Assembly (NCBI GenBank): GCA_030830185.1
Contig: JAURNN010000061.1
Location: forward strand, 1-17,994
From: Bacillota bacterium
GTDB taxonomy: Bacteria; Bacillota_I; Bacilli_A; Acholeplasmatales; Acholeplasmataceae
Direction of reading: 5' to 3'
DNA: 17,994 bases
Under the pieces are notes generated by a model that saw nothing but the letters and a program-made list of their open reading frames with translations, had not been told where the DNA came from and made no database searches. The position numbers and the translations under genes are program-made. Positions 15,054 to 17,994 of this stretch are shown piece after piece (within the stretch, counting starts at the first letter, position 1; every line of letters starts with the position of its first letter).

Positions 15054-17903
15054 TTACGCATCTAGTGATGGTTGTTTTCTTTTTAATAATACAACGGCAC
15101 CAATAGATACTGCAGATACAAGTCCAACACCTAAGCCAATCCATAAGATAAGATTATTATCTGATGAACCTGGAAGGATTTCATATTGTGGAGCTTCAAG
15201 AATTTCTGTTGTTAAGATCATGGTTGTTCTTGCTGGAACAAACGCTGTCCCACTAATTACTTCAAGTCCATTGATTGGATCACTATCGCCAGTAAAGGTT
15301 AAGACATGATATTCTTTATTTTGCGGAAGTGTGACTTGTGTTAATCCACTATTTGGATTGAATCCACTATGAATCACGATTACTTCAGGTTCATTATCAT
15401 CCATCCCAACAATACGGTATGCAATCGCACTATATGTTTGGTTGGTATCTAAAAATGATAATCTGCTATTAATGAGTTGAGGATCTGTCATTCTAAAATG
15501 TTCATAAGCATTTCTAATATAAATCAAGTTTTTATAATATTCAAACACATCATTAAATTGAGCTTTTCTATCCCAGCGTAATTGATTGACGCTGTCTGGA
15601 GATTCATAAGAGTTATGATTGTATCCGCCTTCTTCAAGAGGTTTACTTCTCATAAATTCAGCACCAGCATGGATAAATGGGACACCTTGAGAAGTTAATA
15701 CAATCGCATTGGCTTGAATTTGCATTTGTTTTAATGTTTCAATATCACGTGTCACTGAAAATCCAGTTAAGACAAGTTTATCAAATAGTGTATTGTTGTC
15801 ATGAGCTGACGCGTAATTGACAATTTTTTCAGGATCTAAATGCCATCCACCAACATAATCAACATCAATATGATCAACCCCACCAACGATCCCGTATTTT
15901 AAACCTTCAAAGTTTGCTGCTAATCCTTCACCTTGTATCCAAGCACCATCTGCAGCACTGAATACGGAACCTTTTAGAGCATCTCTTGTCACATCGTTAA
16001 ATGCAGCAATATCATTTAAGTTTCTAATATTATTTTTACCGGCTTGTTCTGAAACTGGAAGAGGAGACGTTCCACCCATCCAAGGTTCACCGTAAATAAG
16101 GATCGTAGGATCAATCTCATATAAGTTATCAGCAAGTGCATTCATCGTTTCAACATCATGAAGTGCCATGAGGTCAAATCGAAGTCCTGATAAATTATAT
16201 TCAGTGACTAAGAATTCCGTTGAATCAACAATAAATTTACGCATCATCGAACGTTCTGATGCTGTTTCATTTCCAGTACCCGAACCATTTGAAAAACCAC
16301 CTGAATCAGTAAAACGGTGATAATAACCTGGAACAAGCTGATGGAAGTTAGACATCTCACTGGATCCAGTATGGTTATAAACAACGTCCATGATTGCATG
16401 AATACCATAATCATGTAAACTTTGAACAACTTGTTTAAATTCAGTCACACGGGTACGTCCATCAAAAGGATTCGAAGAGAATGTCCCTTCTAATACATTA
16501 AAATGCATGGTCATGTAACCCCAGTTAAATAAGTTATCATACAAAGGATTAGTTGCAAATTCAACTTCATCGACATAGCCAAAGTCTGCAAGTGGTAAGA
16601 AGTGAACAGCATTGACACCTAATTCTTTAATATGGTCAAGTCCAGTAGTGACGGTGACACCATTTCTATCTGTATAGGTTGTTCCTTTTTCAGCAACGCC
16701 TAAAAATTTACCTCGATAAGATTCTGTTCCTGTCCAAGAACTATGAGTTGTTAAATCTCTTACATGAAGTTCATAGATAATATAATCAGTATTATTCGTG
16801 ACATTTTTAGGTCTAGAATTATATTCCCAACCTTGAGGATTAATCGCATCAAAATTAACAATCATGGATCTGACAGCATTTGCCCCTGCAGAATACGCAT
16901 ATGGATCAGTTGTTTCTACGGTGATACCACCATTATTTACACTAAACGTGTAATATTTAAAATCATAGTCACCAGTTAGGTTGATTTCCCAAGCTCCATT
17001 TTCAATTCGTGTCATTGGATGTGTTTCATAGGGTGAGGTTTCACTTGAAGGTTGACCTTCATCATTATAGTCTGGATGACCTTGGTTAAATAAGTTTAAC
17101 GTAAGTTCGCTAGCAAGTGGTGCCCAAACGCGAATAATCGTATCATCTCCATCAAAACTGAGACCTAAATCACCATCATATGTATATAGTGATTCAAAAG
17201 CAGGTGTGTCATATATTTTTTCTAATGAAACGGATTTCGTTGCTTTTTCATCATCAGCGAATATCACTTCTACTACATAAGCTTTATCAATTGCGAAACT
17301 ACCTGAAATATTAAAGGTATTTGAACTCGCTGTACCAGTTAAAAAAGCTGTTTGAGAACCGTTTTCATAAACTGCATAACTAGATACAGTCCCTGTTGCA
17401 GATACTTGTATTTGATACATCGGACCTGATAGTACAAAGTTCGCTTGTAAGATACGATCACGGTAGTCAGGAATATTATTATCTAAGTCTGTTTGAGATG
17501 TCCCAATATGAATATCTTGCTCTACAAAATAGACGTGACCTCGTCCATTTTCAACAACTTCAACATCAGCAAGGTCAATAAATCGGTCACCACCAATTTC
17601 ACGGTAACCATCCCAACCACCTTGTTTGATAATGATTCCAAGACGTGTTGCTCCTGGATATTCTGTGGCAAGATCAATATCATAATAAACACCATAATCA
17701 CCTTTGTTGGCTGCATTAAAGTCCCATTGTTTTCCGCCTCTTCCAACTGGAAGTTTTTCCCATACCCACATATTAAATCCACTGTAGGTATCATTATAAC
17801 GATAGTAATGAACACGCAGAGTCGTGAGTTCATCTGCTGCGTATGTTTGAACCGAAAATAACGGTAATAAAAGTAATGTTATTGCAATTAAAATTTTTTT
17901 CAT
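15054..17903 (-). CDS. pulA: Membrane-anchored extracellular type I pullulanase (CBM41-CBM48-GH13)
   Basis: A 949-residue secreted debranching enzyme cutting alpha-1,6 bonds in pullulan, starch or glycogen. In order: signal peptide with cleavage likely after TYA (20-22); CBM41-like starch-binding domain (about 28-130, with NMWVWEK and a QGGWDGY segment); a beta-rich linker domain (about 150-230); CBM48 (about 245-340); GH13 barrel with region I DVVYNH (506-511), region II GLRFD (nucleophile Asp577), region III YGEPW (acid Glu606) and region IV SAHDN (Asp702); then a C-terminal beta domain and a single membrane helix (about 917-940) followed by KRK. The hallmark YNWGYDP is changed to FNWGYMT (459-465). 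Ribosome site AGGAGG is at ideal spacing. There is no LPXTG motif, so it is held by the membrane helix. A cre-like site overlaps its promoter. Confidence 0.95.
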   Translation of the reverse strand: MKKILIAITLLLLPLFSVQTYAADELTTLRVHYYRYNDTYSGFNMWVWEKLPVGRGGKQWDFNAANKGDYGVYYDIDLATEYPGATRLGIIIKQGGWDGYREIGGDRFIDLADVEVVENGRGHVYFVEQDIHIGTSQTDLDNNIPDYRDRILQANFVLSGPMYQIQVSATGTVSSYAVYENGSQTAFLTGTASSNTFNISGSFAIDKAYVVEVIFADDEKATKSVSLEKIYDTPAFESLYTYDGDLGLSFDGDDTIIRVWAPLASELTLNLFNQGHPDYNDEGQPSSETSPYETHPMTRIENGAWEINLTGDYDFKYYTFSVNNGGITVETTDPYAYSAGANAVRSMIVNFDAINPQGWEYNSRPKNVTNNTDYIIYELHVRDLTTHSSWTGTESYRGKFLGVAEKGTTYTDRNGVTVTTGLDHIKELGVNAVHFLPLADFGYVDEVEFATNPLYDNLFNWGYMTMHFNVLEGTFSSNPFDGRTRVTEFKQVVQSLHDYGIHAIMDVVYNHTGSSEMSNFHQLVPGYYHRFTDSGGFSNGSGTGNETASERSMMRKFIVDSTEFLVTEYNLSGLRFDLMALHDVETMNALADNLYEIDPTILIYGEPWMGGTSPLPVSEQAGKNNIRNLNDIAAFNDVTRDALKGSVFSAADGAWIQGEGLAANFEGLKYGIVGGVDHIDVDYVGGWHLDPEKIVNYASAHDNNTLFDKLVLTGFSVTRDIETLKQMQIQANAIVLTSQGVPFIHAGAEFMRSKPLEEGGYNHNSYESPDSVNQLRWDRKAQFNDVFEYYKNLIYIRNAYEHFRMTDPQLINSRLSFLDTNQTYSAIAYRIVGMDDNEPEVIVIHSGFNPNSGLTQVTLPQNKEYHVLTFTGDSDPINGLEVISGTAFVPARTTMILTTEILEAPQYEILPGSSDNNLILWIGLGVGLVSAVSIGAVVLLKRKQPSLDA

Positions 17904-17919
17904 GTATTCCTCCTACACA

Positions 17920-17941
17920 ATGTATATTAACATGTATATTA
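17920..17941 (-). repeat. Short direct repeat in the pullulanase leader
   Basis: The decamer TAATATACAT (minus strand) occurs twice with a 12-base period (17941-17932 and 17929-17920), between the predicted -10 box and the ribosome site. In such AT-rich DNA it may be chance, but a 12-base period places both copies on nearly the same face of the helix. Confidence 0.45.
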
Positions 17942-17952
17942 CTAATATTAAA

Positions 17953-17981
17953 AATTTAATGATAGCGATTACAATATGCAA
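17953..17981 (-). promoter_or_regulatory. Pullulanase promoter
   Basis: On the minus strand TTGCAT (17981-17976), a 17-base spacer and TAAATT (17958-17953). The start would be near 17946, giving a leader of about 43 bases that carries AGGAGG (17914-17909). An overlapping alternative TTGTAA/TAATAT pair exists slightly downstream, so the exact start is uncertain. Confidence 0.55.
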
Positions 17982-17990
17982 TCGGTTTCA
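17976..17990. promoter_or_regulatory. cre-like / LacI-family operator over the pullulanase -35 box
   Basis: The plus-strand sequence ATGCAATCGGTTTCA matches the catabolite-response consensus WTGNAANCGNWNNCA at every fixed position. It is an imperfect dyad centred on CG with 5 of 7 pairs matching. It covers the -35 box, which implies repression. The binding protein could be a CcpA-like or MalR-like LacI-family regulator; which one cannot be told from the sequence. Confidence 0.65.
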
Positions 17991-17994
17991 CAAA

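Noticed and set aside
17396..17861. Open frames of 61-122 codons opposite or out of frame with the start of pullulanase
   Set aside because: They lie within the CBM41 coding region, lack ribosome sites and look like shadows of its codon usage.
1..17994. CRISPR array, transposase, integrase, prophage or toxin-antitoxin genes
   Set aside because: No regularly spaced repeats, insertion-sequence ends or matching proteins were seen on either strand.

Overview
The window is AT-rich bacterial chromosome and reads as a wall-less or low-GC Firmicute relative, most probably an Acholeplasma-type mollicute. The reasons are four lipoprotein precursors with classic lipoboxes, a short ClpB without its N-terminal domain, a CIRCE element (HrcA control), Gram-positive style MsrB, DUF554 and DUF1189 proteins, and strong Shine-Dalgarno sites. 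UGA is used as a stop in several overlapping gene junctions (7780, 9358, 10257, 12257), so the code is the standard one. That fits Acholeplasma and excludes Mycoplasma or Spiroplasma. The genus is an inference; no 16S or ribosomal gene is present.

Layout. Positions 2-163 hold the end of a membrane permease. clpB lies on the minus strand (202-2331) with a promoter overlapped by a CIRCE element. A tRNA-Cys(GCA) gene diverges from it at 2486-2559 with its own consensus promoter and terminator. A LacI-family regulator (2759-3772) precedes a two-gene unit of surface lipoproteins (3886-6201) built from carbohydrate-binding-like jelly-roll modules and Ig-like modules. A LacI-type palindrome sits just downstream of that unit's -10 box. 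A minus-strand esterase (6248-7015) follows. From 7084 to 15002 there are eight tightly packed plus-strand genes, many overlapping: DUF554 membrane protein, GT4 glycosyltransferase, MsrB, HSL-type hydrolase, lipoprotein 5'-nucleotidase, RDD membrane protein, lipoprotein GH13 alpha-amylase and DUF1189 protein. They end in one strong bidirectional terminator shared with a convergent type I pullulanase (15054-17903, minus), which has a secretion signal, CBM41, CBM48, GH13 core and a C-terminal membrane anchor. A cre-like site overlaps its promoter.

How it fits together. The secreted and membrane-tethered proteins suggest an outside-the-cell alpha-glucan system. Pullulanase would debranch and the lipoprotein amylase would cut linear chains. 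The DUF1189 protein belongs to a family found beside maltodextrin importers. The CBM-like lipoproteins under apparent LacI control may hold a polysaccharide at the surface. No ABC sugar importer is seen in the window, so the uptake step is inferred to be elsewhere. The CBM-lipoprotein pair with its own regulator and operator is the least described part.
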